Below are positions 1 to 8,580 of a DNA stretch of 26,236 bases, piece by piece (position 1 is the stretch's first letter; the number at the start of each line of letters is the position of its first letter). The notes under the pieces are model-generated. The model did no database searches and was not told the origin of the DNA. It saw only the letters and a list, made by a program, of their open reading frames with translations. The position numbers were made by a program, and so were the translations under genes. This DNA is from Moraxellaceae bacterium UBA2477 (GTDB lineage Bacteria; Pseudomonadota; Gammaproteobacteria; Pseudomonadales; Moraxellaceae), in the NCBI GenBank assembly GCA_002342025.1, contig DDPD01000083.1:1-26236 (forward strand), in the 5' to 3' direction.

Positions 1-2043
1 GGCGGCTCCATCGTGATTGACCCGACCGAAGCCTTGGTGTCTATCGACATCAACTCCTCGCGCGCCACCAAAGGCAGCGACATCGAGGAAACCGCACTCA
101 ATACCAACCTCGAAGCGGCCGACGAAATCGCGCGCCAGCTGCGCCTGCGCGACAGCGGTGGCCTGGTCGTCATCGACTTCATCGACATGACGCCACCTAA
201 GCACCAGCGCATGGTTGAAGACCGTCTGCGTGATGCCTTGGCGATGGATCGTGCTCGCATCCAGATCGGCCGCATTTCCAAGTTCGGCTTGCTCGAGCTC
301 TCGCGTCAGCGTCTGCGTCCATCGCTGGAAGAAGCGACAGGCCTAGTCTGCCCGCGTTGCAACGGCACTGGCGTGATTCGCGATGTGCGCTCGCTGTCGC
401 TGTCCATCATGCGTCTGATCGAAGAAGAAGTACTGAAAGACCGCACGGCGCAAATCAACGCGTCGGTGCCTGTCTCGGTTGCCACCTTCTTGCTCAACGA
501 AAAGCGCAAAACGCTGGCCGATCTGGAAGCTCGCAGCAAAGTGCGCATCCTGATTTTGCCGAACCCACACATGGAAACGCCGCACTACGAAGTCACACGC
601 CTGCGTGATGACCAAGTCGAAGAAGGCGATGAAGATATCGCCAGCTTCAAGATGGTAGAACGCATCCAGCCACCCGCCCTTGAAGTCGTGCTGGAAGCCG
701 TTGACGGCGACGCGCCTAAGCGTCAGGTCGCTGCGGTACGCAATATCCAGCCACAGACGCAAGCGCCAGCACCACGCGAACAACAACCCCGCGAAGCACA
801 AGCTCCTAGCCGTGACACCGGTGCCGCACGCGATACGGCCAGCCGTGAAATCGGCGGTGGACGTCAACAACGCCCAGGTCAGTCCGGTCGTGGTGCACCT
901 GCCGTGGTGGCAGCACCCCAGCCTACAGGCTTTATGGCCTGGCTAAAGGGCCTGTTTGGCGTCAAGCCAGAGCCGGTGCCAGCACCACAGCCAGAGCGTC
1001 GCCCCATGAACTCACGTGGCAACGCACAGGGTCAGGGTCAGAACCGTCCGCAACGTCAGGGTCAAGGCCAAGGCGGTCAGGGCAATCGCAATCCTCGCAA
1101 TGGTGATCGTGGCAATCGTCAGAACCTGGAAGTGCAGTCCGTTGGCGGCCGCAGCCAGATTGATAAGCCACTGGAAGCGACTCCTGCCGTTGCGCCTGCA
1201 GAGCGCGCACCGCGCCCGCCCCGTGAGCGGCAGCCGCGCGCACCACGCCCACCGCGTGAAGCAGTAGCGATTGATGAAACACTGGTTAACGAAACGGTCG
1301 TTGTGGCTGATGATGCCGTTGTCGGTGAAGCGGGTGTTGCACCGGCTGTAGCAGCCGAAGGCGGCGAGCGTCGTCGTCGCAACCGTCACCCTGCGCGCCG
1401 TCAGCGTGGTCCGCGCGAGCGCGACCCACAGGTGCTAATCGATGCTGGCCTGCCCGTGCCGGGCGAGTCGCAAGCCGACGCATCCGTAGCAGCAGTTGAA
1501 ACGGTTGCCGTTGAAACCACTGCCACTGAAGTCGTTGCCGAAGCAACGGTAGCTGAGACAAGCCTCATCACAACAGAAACGACAGCACCCGAAGTCATGA
1601 GCGACGTTTCGGTAGCGCCCGCTGCTGAAGTGGCTGCAACACCTGCTGAAGTTGTGACTGAATTGGCTGCCGCCACTGAAGTCGAGCCAGCGCCTGTGGT
1701 TGAAGCTGCTCCTGTAACAGCTGTTGCCGATGAAGTGATTACTGCTGTTGCAGCAGAAACAAAGGCTCCCGCTATTGAAGTTTCGGCTGAAGTTGTGGCT
1801 GAAGCTGAAATCTCTGAACCAGCACCAATCATTGCAGAAGCTCCGACTGAGACTGCTGCGCCTGCGCCTGAAGCAGCCACTGACATCGTTGCCAGCGAAA
1901 CGCCTGAAACTAATAGCGCAGACGAAAGCAAGGCCCCACGTCGTGCCAGCAATGACCCACGTGTTCGTCGACGCTTACAGCGTGAAGCCGAAGCGCGCGC
2001 CAAAGCTGAACTAAAAGCTGAAAGCGAAGGCTCACAGAGCTAA
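1..2043 (+). CDS. rne: Ribonuclease E, 3' part (5' end outside window)
   Basis: Endoribonuclease E starts mRNA decay and processes rRNA and tRNA precursors at the inner membrane. The frame is open from base 1, so the N-terminal S1 and RNase H-like parts lie outside; 680 residues are visible. The DNase I-like catalytic part shows AIDIN-type SIDINSSRAT and VIDFIDM, whose Asp residues (16 and 59 of this fragment) align with catalytic D303 and D346 of E. coli RNase E. The zinc-link CPRCNGTG follows near residue 117. A short amphipathic GFMAWLKGLFG (about bases 928-960) resembles the membrane-targeting helix. The tail then has an Arg/Gly/Gln-rich stretch (about 1000-1130), an Arg cluster (about 1360-1430), a long acidic Val/Ala/Glu/Thr-rich stretch (about 1480-1920) and a basic C-terminus with SNDPR. 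The catalytic identity is certain; partners of the tail cannot be named from sequence. Confidence 0.97.
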   Translation, partial: GGSIVIDPTEALVSIDINSSRATKGSDIEETALNTNLEAADEIARQLRLRDSGGLVVIDFIDMTPPKHQRMVEDRLRDALAMDRARIQIGRISKFGLLELSRQRLRPSLEEATGLVCPRCNGTGVIRDVRSLSLSIMRLIEEEVLKDRTAQINASVPVSVATFLLNEKRKTLADLEARSKVRILILPNPHMETPHYEVTRLRDDQVEEGDEDIASFKMVERIQPPALEVVLEAVDGDAPKRQVAAVRNIQPQTQAPAPREQQPREAQAPSRDTGAARDTASREIGGGRQQRPGQSGRGAPAVVAAPQPTGFMAWLKGLFGVKPEPVPAPQPERRPMNSRGNAQGQGQNRPQRQGQGQGGQGNRNPRNGDRGNRQNLEVQSVGGRSQIDKPLEATPAVAPAERAPRPPRERQPRAPRPPREAVAIDETLVNETVVVADDAVVGEAGVAPAVAAEGGERRRRNRHPARRQRGPRERDPQVLIDAGLPVPGESQADASVAAVETVAVETTATEVVAEATVAETSLITTETTAPEVMSDVSVAPAAEVAATPAEVVTELAAATEVEPAPVVEAAPVTAVADEVITAVAAETKAPAIEVSAEVVAEAEISEPAPIIAEAPTETAAPAPEAATDIVASETPETNSADESKAPRRASNDPRVRRRLQREAEARAKAELKAESEGSQS

Positions 2044-2058
2044 TCCGCCAGCGGATTA
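2041..2058 (+). repeat. 8-bp palindrome over the rne stop codon
   Basis: TAATCCGC and GCGGATTA form a perfect inverted repeat with a 2-base spacer, and its first three bases are the rne stop codon. It sits 7 bases before the terminator stem. A role in 3'-end structure is only inference; the loop is too tight for full pairing. Confidence 0.5.
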
Positions 2059-2065
2059 GCGAATA

Positions 2066-2095
2066 GCAAAAAGCCCCAAAAATGGGGCTTTTTGC
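2066..2095 (+). terminator. Rho-independent terminator after rne, probably bidirectional
   Basis: A perfect 12-bp stem, GCAAAAAGCCCC / GGGGCTTTTTGC, encloses a 6-base AAAAAT loop. The stem has a GC core and A/T-rich base, with five T after the GC part in the plus direction and the same on the minus strand by symmetry. It lies between the convergent rne and murB genes, so it can end both transcripts. Confidence 0.88.
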
Positions 2096-2120
2096 TTTCT
2101 GACGATGGCCTGATGTGAAG

Positions 2121-3158
2121 TTAGTTTACAAGCCCCCAGATCACTGGCTCCTGCTCCAGCACCACCCCAAACTTATCCAGCACACTGGCGCGAACATCTG
2201 CCGCTAACTGCAGTAATTGTGCACCTGAGCCGCCGCCACGATGAATCAGCACCAGGGCCTGCCTATCATGAACGCCTACAGCGCCTTGATTGCGACCCTT
2301 CCAGCCTGCCTGCTCGATAAGCCAGCCCGCTGCCAATTTCACACCAACCGTCTGCGGATAGCTAACCAGGCCGGGAAACCGCAGGCGCAGCTCATCCGCC
2401 TGCGTTACCGCCACCACCGGATTTTTAAAGAAACTGCCCGCATTACCTAATTTAGTCGGATCTGGCAGCTTACTCTGACGAATAGCAATGACTGCATTAG
2501 CAACAGCTCTCGGCGTCACTTGCACAATACCAAGTCGTTCAATTTCGCGACGTATATCGCCATAATCGAGTCGTATTGTGGGTTTTCGCGACAATAAGAA
2601 GCGAACTTTCGTAATAATGTAGCGACCCGGCGCCCGCGACTTAAACAAACTGTCGCGATAGGCAAAGGCACACGCCGCAGCCGCCAATTCCACTCGCGCG
2701 CCAGTCAGTCGATCAATCGCCGTCAGCGAATGCATCACATCCGCTATTTCAACTCCATAGGCGCCAATGTTCTGAACGGGCGATGCACCCACAGAGCCCG
2801 GAATCAGCGACAAATTTTCCAGCCCCGAGAAACCCTGATCGATAGTCCACTGCGTAAAGGCATGCCAGTTTTCACCCGCACCAGCCTCAACTAGCACAGC
2901 ATCTCCGTGCGTAGACAACACTTTCCGCCCCATCAGGCAAGGCTGAATCACCAGCGCCGGCACATTGCCTGCCAACACCAAATTACTGCCGCCACCCAAA
3001 ATCTCGACGGGCATACGCTGTGCCGTAACCGAGCGCAACACGTGCAAGAGAGCCGCTTCATTACTGACTTTCGCGAGAAACCGCGCGCGCGCCGGCAAGC
3101 CCAAGGTATTGAGTCGGGTGAGATCGGCATTTTCAATAAATGTCAGCTCAGCAGCCAC
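2121..3158 (-). CDS. murB: UDP-N-acetylenolpyruvoylglucosamine reductase MurB
   Basis: Cytoplasmic FAD enzyme that reduces UDP-GlcNAc-enolpyruvate with NADPH to UDP-MurNAc, the second committed step of peptidoglycan synthesis. Visible signs are the FAD-binding GGGSNLVL, GAGENWH and NIGAYGVE, the substrate-binding YRDS (Arg about 168), NAGSFFKNP with the proton-donor Ser (about 242), and a C-terminal LEQEP whose second Glu (about 337) fits the catalytic Glu. At 345 residues it matches the E. coli-type (type I) enzyme of 342. I chose GTG at 3158, 9 bases after GGGAG; a TTG at 3164 is only 3 bases after it. The start overlaps the end of the phosphatase gene, so it is the last gene of the long envelope gene set. 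Confidence 0.95.
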   Translation of the reverse strand: MAAELTFIENADLTRLNTLGLPARARFLAKVSNEAALLHVLRSVTAQRMPVEILGGGSNLVLAGNVPALVIQPCLMGRKVLSTHGDAVLVEAGAGENWHAFTQWTIDQGFSGLENLSLIPGSVGASPVQNIGAYGVEIADVMHSLTAIDRLTGARVELAAAACAFAYRDSLFKSRAPGRYIITKVRFLLSRKPTIRLDYGDIRREIERLGIVQVTPRAVANAVIAIRQSKLPDPTKLGNAGSFFKNPVVAVTQADELRLRFPGLVSYPQTVGVKLAAGWLIEQAGWKGRNQGAVGVHDRQALVLIHRGGGSGAQLLQLAADVRASVLDKFGVVLEQEPVIWGLVN

Positions 3159-3675
3159 AGCCAAATACTCCCTGCGTTTTCAATAATGAGCGTAATAGCT
3201 GCGTACACGCCGTTTCGACCTGATCTAAGACCTGCTCGAAGCCCTCAGCACCGCCATAGTAGGGGTCTGGAACATCCCCCCCCTGCAGCTCGGGGTGATG
3301 GTCGAGCAGTAACGATAAACGTGCCTTGACTGATTCGCCCGCCTGCAAGCGGAGGCGCTTAACTTCGGCTAAATTGGCCGCATCCATCGCGATAATGTGG
3401 TCAAAATCGGCGAAATCTTCCACTTTCACTTGTCGCGCTCTTAATGCTGACAGATCATATCCACGCACACGCGCATGCTGCTGTGATCGGGCATCCGGGG
3501 CTTTACCCTCATGCCAGGCTGCCGTGCCTGCCGAGTCCGCCTGAATCAAACTCTGCCAACCGGCCTGCTCCACTTGGCGCTTAAATACCGCCTCGGCGGT
3601 GGGCGAGCGACAAATATTCCCCAGGCACACAAACAGGATACGGACAGGTTTTTCAGTGCTCACGCGAGACGTCAC
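3148..3675 (-). CDS. Low-molecular-weight protein-tyrosine phosphatase
   Basis: Cytoplasmic phosphatase that removes phosphate from tyrosine through a cysteinyl-phosphate intermediate. The N-terminal P-loop CLGNICRS (Cys17 to Arg23) is the CX5R signature, and VPDPYYGG near residue 137 carries the general-acid Asp and the tyrosine pair. At 175 residues it is slightly longer than the usual 150-160, with an extra C-terminal tail ending FGCGC. The GTG start overlaps the kdsB stop as GTGA, and its 3' end overlaps murB, so expression is probably translationally coupled. No tyrosine kinase or exopolysaccharide genes are in the window, so its substrate is unknown. The same gene lies between kdsB and murB in Pseudomonas. 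Confidence 0.92.
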   Translation of the reverse strand: MTSRVSTEKPVRILFVCLGNICRSPTAEAVFKRQVEQAGWQSLIQADSAGTAAWHEGKAPDARSQQHARVRGYDLSALRARQVKVEDFADFDHIIAMDAANLAEVKRLRLQAGESVKARLSLLLDHHPELQGGDVPDPYYGGAEGFEQVLDQVETACTQLLRSLLKTQGVFGCGC

Positions 3676-4457
3676 ACCGATCGAGAAGCGAGCTGCGCGG
3701 CCATGACGACACGGACACGATCCAGATCGGCCTGCGTATCAACCCCGGGCGGCAACTCAACGGCTGCCACACCGACATGAATCTTCACGCCTTGATATAA
3801 CGCGCGAAGCTGCTCCAACGCCTCAACTTGCTCGATCAGTGCCGGTGGCCACGACACATAGTCATGTAAGAAGCCGACGCGGTAAGCATAAATACCGAGA
3901 TGGCGCAGATAGAGCGACAGCGCTTCGGGCGGGAGCTGCTCACGACTCTGCGCAAAAGCATCCCGCGCCCAGGGCATGGGGGCACGGCTGAAATAGAGCG
4001 CGTGATCACTCGCATCGCGCACAAGCTTGACGATATTCGGATTAAACAGTTGCTCGGCGCTATGAATGGGCTCGGCTAGCGTGGCAATGCTCGCGGCCGA
4101 CGCTTGCATTAGGTTTTCCGCTACCTGATTGATAACCGCGGGCGGAATCAGTGGCTCATCGCCCTGCACGTTCACCACGATGTCATCGGCAGCCCAATCA
4201 AAATGCGCCGCCACCTCCTGCAAACGATCGGTGCCCGAGGTATGATCCGCACGGGTCATCACCACCGGCGCGCCCAACTCGCGCAATACCGCCTCAATGC
4301 GCGGGTCGTCGGTGGCAACCACCACATCACTGGCTGCACTCTGCAGAGCGCGCTCGTAAACATGCACCACCATGGGCTTGCCGCAGATATCGAGCAAGGG
4401 CTTGCCGGGCAAGCGACTGGAGCCAAAACGAGCAGGAATAACGACACGAAAGCTCAT
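3672..4457 (-). CDS. kdsB: 3-deoxy-manno-octulosonate cytidylyltransferase (CMP-Kdo synthetase)
   Basis: Couples CTP and Kdo to CMP-Kdo, the activated sugar added to lipid A as the first inner-core unit of LPS. The nucleotidyltransferase motif IPARFGSSRLPGKPL spans residues 7-21, followed by VVATDD, HTSGTDR (72-78) and the metal-binding VNVQGDEP with Asp100. The family is usually about 250 residues; this has 261. The reading frame runs 15 codons further upstream, but ATG at 4457 has AAGGAG 6 bases before it and begins with the family N-terminus, so the shorter form is chosen. Only 10 bases separate it from ycaR. Confidence 0.96.
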   Translation of the reverse strand: MSFRVVIPARFGSSRLPGKPLLDICGKPMVVHVYERALQSAASDVVVATDDPRIEAVLRELGAPVVMTRADHTSGTDRLQEVAAHFDWAADDIVVNVQGDEPLIPPAVINQVAENLMQASAASIATLAEPIHSAEQLFNPNIVKLVRDASDHALYFSRAPMPWARDAFAQSREQLPPEALSLYLRHLGIYAYRVGFLHDYVSWPPALIEQVEALEQLRALYQGVKIHVGVAAVELPPGVDTQADLDRVRVVMAAQLASRSV

Positions 4458-4467
4458 GGTAGGCTCC

Positions 4468-4671
4468 TTAGAAGCTGCCGCGACTGGGCGGCAAGGTTTC
4501 ATCCAGCGTTAAGCGGCGAGCCTCGCCTTCCAACATGACGGGAATACCTTCACGAATCGGAAATGCCAAGGCATCGGCTCTGCAGATCAATTCGGCTTGC
4601 TCCGGGACATACTGCAAAGGCCCTTTGCATAGCGGACAGGCCAAGATCGTGAGTAATTTTTTATCCAACAT
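4468..4671 (-). CDS. ycaR: Trm112 family protein YcaR
   Basis: A 67-residue Trm112-like protein with the N-terminal ACPLCKGPL knuckle, a third Cys near residue 30 in LICRADAL, and the family segment FPIREGIPVML. Eukaryotic and archaeal Trm112 activate methyltransferases; the role of the bacterial form is poorly defined, so no partner is assigned. It overlaps the end of lpxK by 11 bases and lies directly before kdsB, the same lpxK-ycaR-kdsB neighbourhood as in E. coli. The overlap points to coupled translation. Confidence 0.92.
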   Translation of the reverse strand: MLDKKLLTILACPLCKGPLQYVPEQAELICRADALAFPIREGIPVMLEGEARRLTLDETLPPSRGSF

Positions 4672-5695
4672 GAGGCTTTCTCCAAGTGGCTAGGCGCTGT
4701 GTCAGTGCCTGCCAAAAACTGTCGGGCAGAATAGCCTGAACCGGCACATACCAGCTATTAGGCGGCGCAATTTCGGCGCATTTCACCGCATCTTTTTCCG
4801 TCATAACCACGGGTGCAGGCGGGCTAAACTGCAAATCCTCGGCGCTGTAGGCGTGGTGATCAGGAAAGGCATGCGGAATAGGCTGAAAGCCCTGCTCCGC
4901 AAGCAAGGCAAAAAAGCGCGGTGGATGACCAATGCCGGCAACAGCATGCACATGACCTGCTGTTGGCACGGGCAGAGACGGGTTAACACCAACAGGCTGC
5001 CAAGGTGCAGCCTGAAGCGACAGGGTTATGGCGGACGCGGGAGCGGCTCCCGAAGCACGCCAAGGGCCGTTTACTACCACGAAGTCGACAGTTTCTAATC
5101 GCGCTAAGGACTCACGCATCGGGCCGGCGGGTAAACGCCAAGCTGAACCGAATCCGCGTTGCCCATCCACGACGGCAATTTCGATATCCCGTGCAAGGGC
5201 ATAGTGTTGTAAGCCGTCATCGCAAATCACCACATTGCAATCACTGGTCGCGAGTAAATGCTGCACACCACGAGCACGCAAGGGGTCAATCACCACCGGT
5301 GCCTGTGAACGACGCGCCAGCAAGAGTGGCTCATCGCCCACCTTGCTAGCACAAGCATCCGCCTCTACACGCTGGGGATACTGCGCGCCTTTACCGCCAT
5401 AACCGCGACTGACAATGCCGGGTCGCCAGCCGTGCTGACGAAGTTGCTCAACCAACGCTAGGGTGAGTGGTGTTTTGCCGGTGCCACCAACCGAAATATT
5501 ACCGACCACAATGACTGGCACCGGAGCCCGCCAAGCACGAAGCCCGCCCCAGCGATAAGCCAGCCGGCGCAGGCCAGCCACTGCCATAAAGAGCCAGGCC
5601 AGCGGGATCAACAAGGCAAACAGCAGATGCCCTTGATACCAACGTTCTGCCCAGTTTTTGGGCGACGCGACAGAGTCCTTAGCCTCAGGCGGCAT
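4661..5695 (-). CDS. lpxK: Tetraacyldisaccharide 4'-kinase LpxK
   Basis: Phosphorylates the 4' position of the lipid A disaccharide at the cytoplasmic face of the inner membrane, making lipid IVA. It has an N-terminal hydrophobic helix (about residues 24-42), the P-loop VGGTGKTP (69-76), SRGYGG near 96, and DDGLQHY (159-165), a family hallmark. The longest frame reaches 5854 but lies wholly inside msbA and reads as non-family sequence. ATG at 5695 gives 344 residues, near the E. coli length of 328, and overlaps the msbA end by 11 bases. A GAGG-type ribosome site lies a little far upstream, so coupling to msbA translation is likely. Confidence 0.95.
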   Translation of the reverse strand: MPPEAKDSVASPKNWAERWYQGHLLFALLIPLAWLFMAVAGLRRLAYRWGGLRAWRAPVPVIVVGNISVGGTGKTPLTLALVEQLRQHGWRPGIVSRGYGGKGAQYPQRVEADACASKVGDEPLLLARRSQAPVVIDPLRARGVQHLLATSDCNVVICDDGLQHYALARDIEIAVVDGQRGFGSAWRLPAGPMRESLARLETVDFVVVNGPWRASGAAPASAITLSLQAAPWQPVGVNPSLPVPTAGHVHAVAGIGHPPRFFALLAEQGFQPIPHAFPDHHAYSAEDLQFSPPAPVVMTEKDAVKCAEIAPPNSWYVPVQAILPDSFWQALTQRLATWRKPHVG

Positions 5696-7472
5696 GGCCA
5701 CCCGTATCCTCTTCACTAAAGTGACGGCTATGCAGCTGGGCATACATGCCTTCACGCGCCAGCAGCTCACGGTGCGTGCCCTGCTCAATAATTTCGCCGG
5801 CATCCATGACCACGATCCAATCGGCGTTTTCAATGGTGGACAAACGGTGCGCAATCACAAGGGTTGTTCGCCCTTCCATGACTTTCTCTAAGGCGGCTTG
5901 GATATAGAACTCTGACTCATTATCGAGCGCACTCGTGGCCTCATCGAGAATCAGGATGGGGGCGTTTTTAATTAATGCGCGTGCAATCGCCAAGCGTTGG
6001 CGCTGCCCTCCGGATAGCTGCACGCCATCTTGACCAATTCGCGTGTCATAACCGTTGGGCATGGCTCGAATGAACTCATCGGCAAAGGCCATTTTAGCCG
6101 CTTCAACGACCGCCTCTTGAGGCAAGTCACGGAATGCGCCATAGGCGATGTTGTTGCTTACGGTGTCATCAAAGAGAATGACTTTTTGCCCCACAGAGGC
6201 AATTTGCTGGCGCAACTCACTGATGGGGTATTCATTGATGGGATGGCCATCAATCAAAATATCGCCGGCTTGCGCATCATAAAAACGCGGCAATAAATTC
6301 ACTAAGGTGGTTTTACCCGAACCAGAGCGCCCCACAATAGCCACGGTCTGCCCGGCTTTGACCGTCAATGAAAAGTCTTTCAAGACGGGATGGTTGGGCT
6401 CATAAGCAAACTGCACATGCCGAAACTCCACATCGCCCTGCAAGCGCCCGATGGCCCGCGTGCCACCCGAGGGTTCCGCAGGCTCATCTAGCACTTCAAA
6501 CACGGATTGTGCCGCGGCAATACCGCGCTGCAGCTTTTCATTGACTTCAGTCAGCGACTTGATGGGCTTGGCCAACAGGCCAGCAGCGGTGATGTAGGCA
6601 ATAAATTCGCCCGGCGAGGTGCCCTGCATGATGTCGGGACGTAATGCGACCCAAACTACGCAGGCCATTGCTATCGACATGAGGAGCTGAACCAAGGGCG
6701 TACTCACCGCGCTGGTCACCACCATTTTCATGCCTTGGCGTAAGTTTTCCTGAGAGGCTCGATTAAAGCGCCCCAACTCGAACGGCTCGCCACCATAGGT
6801 TTTGACCACCTGATAACCCGTGATGGTTTCATTGGTAATGTGGTTCACATCGCCCATGGTGTTTTGCATGCGCTTAGCCAGCTTACGGAAACGCTTACTC
6901 GCCGTGCGTACCAACAGTGCGGCAAACGGCCCCACCAGCAACAGTGACAACGACAGACGCCAGTTGGTGTAGAGCAAATAGCTAAACAGGCCAATCACAA
7001 TCGCGCCTTCGCGAACGATGGTTTTTAGCGCCTCGGTGGCAGCCGCGGTGACTTGCTCAACGTTATAAATTAGCTTCGCAGCGATATGGCCAGGCGAGTT
7101 GTGGTGATAAAAACTAGCCGGCAACTTCAGCAGCTTGGTAAACAAGTCCATACGCAGGGCATACACCACATGGCGCGAGACCATGGACATGTAGTACGTG
7201 CCAATAAATGAGCCCACGCCGCGAACAAAGAAAATGCCCACGATAAGGAAAGGGATCCAGTCTTTAGCGGTCTGATCTTTGTTCTGAATGGAATCAATAA
7301 TGTATTTCAGTAATTGCGCAGATGCCCATTCAGTTTGCGCATTGATGATAAAACCCACCACGGCGAAAGCAAAAAACTTCCAATAACGCCGGGTATAGCT
7401 CAATAAACGCTTATAAGACTCCCAGCTTGTGGCGGGCGGGGTTGGTGGCGCGGCAGTCACTTCATCGGTCAT
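5685..7472 (-). CDS. msbA: Lipid A export ABC transporter, ATP-binding/permease protein MsbA
   Basis: Half-size ABC exporter that works as a homodimer to flip lipid A-core from the inner to the outer leaflet of the inner membrane. Residues about 30-325 form the six-helix membrane domain and 345-590 the nucleotide-binding domain: Walker A GRSGSGKT (381-388), Q-loop near 429, signature LSGGQRQR (486-493), Walker B ILILDE (506-511), H-loop His542. At 595 residues it matches E. coli MsbA (582). The ATG at 7472 follows TAAGG, which overlaps the exbD stop 9 bases upstream. The order msbA-lpxK is as in E. coli, which supports MsbA over a generic exporter. Confidence 0.95.
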   Translation of the reverse strand: MTDEVTAAPPTPPATSWESYKRLLSYTRRYWKFFAFAVVGFIINAQTEWASAQLLKYIIDSIQNKDQTAKDWIPFLIVGIFFVRGVGSFIGTYYMSMVSRHVVYALRMDLFTKLLKLPASFYHHNSPGHIAAKLIYNVEQVTAAATEALKTIVREGAIVIGLFSYLLYTNWRLSLSLLLVGPFAALLVRTASKRFRKLAKRMQNTMGDVNHITNETITGYQVVKTYGGEPFELGRFNRASQENLRQGMKMVVTSAVSTPLVQLLMSIAMACVVWVALRPDIMQGTSPGEFIAYITAAGLLAKPIKSLTEVNEKLQRGIAAAQSVFEVLDEPAEPSGGTRAIGRLQGDVEFRHVQFAYEPNHPVLKDFSLTVKAGQTVAIVGRSGSGKTTLVNLLPRFYDAQAGDILIDGHPINEYPISELRQQIASVGQKVILFDDTVSNNIAYGAFRDLPQEAVVEAAKMAFADEFIRAMPNGYDTRIGQDGVQLSGGQRQRLAIARALIKNAPILILDEATSALDNESEFYIQAALEKVMEGRTTLVIAHRLSTIENADWIVVMDAGEIIEQGTHRELLAREGMYAQLHSRHFSEEDTGGHAA

Positions 7473-7481
7473 GAAAAAGCC

Positions 7482-7907
7482 TTATTGCGATTGAGGTTTG
7501 GCATCACGCGTGCCAATACCCAGAGAACGAAAACCCAGCTGGCCGGCAATGTCCATGACGGTCACTACGGCTTGATGCGGCGCCTGACCATCGGCGGAAA
7601 TTACAAACGGCTGGTCACGCTGATTGCCGGCTGCTGATTCAATCGCCTGACGAATGTCGTCAGCCTTCGTGGAAGCCAAGGGCTGACCATTGATGGCATA
7701 GTGACCACGAGAATCAATAGACACCTCCAGTGCCTTGGCCACCGGCTTGCTGGCCCCGGCATCGGCTTGCGGGAGCTGAATTTGCAACTTGCCAGTCTTA
7801 GCAAAGGTGGTAGACAGCATGAAAAAAATGATCAGAAACAACAGACAGTCAATCATCGGCGTGAGATTGAGCTCCAGCGGCTCCTGAGACGGACGGCGCA
7901 GTTTCAC
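7482..7907 (-). CDS. exbD: ExbD/TolR family proton-channel subunit
   Basis: Single-span inner-membrane protein with a periplasmic domain, the ExbD/TolR partner of an ExbB/TolQ pentamer that uses the proton gradient to do work in the envelope. The short cytoplasmic start is followed by LNLTPMIDCLLFLIIFFM (about residues 13-30), with Asp20 at the place of the conserved proton-carrying Asp. The remaining 100 residues form the periplasmic domain. At 141 residues it is typical. GTG at 7907 overlaps the exbB stop as GTGA and has AAGGTGG before it. No tonB or tolA is in the window, so the energised partner is unknown. Confidence 0.93.
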   Translation of the reverse strand: MKLRRPSQEPLELNLTPMIDCLLFLIIFFMLSTTFAKTGKLQIQLPQADAGASKPVAKALEVSIDSRGHYAINGQPLASTKADDIRQAIESAAGNQRDQPFVISADGQAPHQAVVTVMDIAGQLGFRSLGIGTRDAKPQSQ

Positions 7908-8536
7908 GCGCCACCTTCACGAATATCGACTTCACGATCACCGTGCAGCATGTCCACCAGCTTCACCGCCTGCTGCTCCATGTACACCACTAGCGACTGG
8001 ATATGGCGCAGGTAGTAACGGTGCAGAATCATCGCCGGAATGGCCACGCCAATGCCTGCCGCCGTTGTCACCAAGGCCTTGGAGATGCCGCCAGCCAGCG
8101 CCGTGGGATCGCTGATGCCGCCGCTGGTGACCACCAGAAACGCCTCGATGATGCCAACCACCGTGCCGAGCAGGCCCAGCAAGGGCGCGATTTGCGCAAT
8201 GGTGCCGAGTAGCGTCAGGTAGCGCTCCATTTCATGCACCACGGCCGACGCCGCATCTTCGATGCTTTCCTTCATGATGTCACGACCATGCCGCGCATTG
8301 ATCAGGCCGGCGGCCAGCAGCGCGCCCAGCGGCGAGCCCATCTGCAGACGCAGCAGTGCCTCGCCCTTGAGCTCGCCACTTTGTAATTGCGTCCAGACAT
8401 CCGCCAGCAAGTTTTTGGGCGCGATGCGACTACTGCGCAGCGTCCACGCACGTTCCAGAATAATTGCCAGCGCCAACACCGAGGCAATCAGCAAGGGAGC
8501 CATTAGCCAGCCACCCGATTTAATCATTTCCCACAC
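7904..8536 (-). CDS. exbB: MotA/TolQ/ExbB family proton-channel protein
   Basis: Three-span inner-membrane protein that forms the channel with ExbD. Hydrophobic segments lie near residues 10-28, 105-130 and 148-170, the latter two containing PLLGLLGTVVGI and the small-residue-rich TTAAGIGVAIPA typical of the family. The chosen start is GTG at 8536, which has GGGAG 8 bases upstream and gives the family N-terminus WEMIKSGGWLM; a GTG at 8545 and an ATG at 8527 are alternatives. It follows comEC by 44 bases and is coupled to exbD. TolQ and ExbB are hard to tell apart, but the lack of tolA, tolB or pal nearby favours the ExbB group. Confidence 0.92.
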   Translation of the reverse strand: MWEMIKSGGWLMAPLLIASVLALAIILERAWTLRSSRIAPKNLLADVWTQLQSGELKGEALLRLQMGSPLGALLAAGLINARHGRDIMKESIEDAASAVVHEMERYLTLLGTIAQIAPLLGLLGTVVGIIEAFLVVTSGGISDPTALAGGISKALVTTAAGIGVAIPAMILHRYYLRHIQSLVVYMEQQAVKLVDMLHGDREVDIREGGA

Positions 8537-8580
8537 AGGGCACACTCCCGAGGGCTAAGCCCATTTCCGATGGGGCTACT

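Noticed and set aside
343..870. 175-residue minus-strand frame inside rne
   Set aside because: It lies opposite the conserved RNase E catalytic and zinc-link region and shows no family resemblance.
1401..2003. 200-residue open frame on the minus strand opposite the rne tail
   Set aside because: It is Ala/Ser/Thr low-complexity sequence, the mirror of the repetitive V/A/E coding strand, with no motif and no ribosome site.
5696..5854. Upstream in-frame extension of lpxK
   Set aside because: It lies wholly within msbA coding sequence and does not resemble any LpxK N-terminus.
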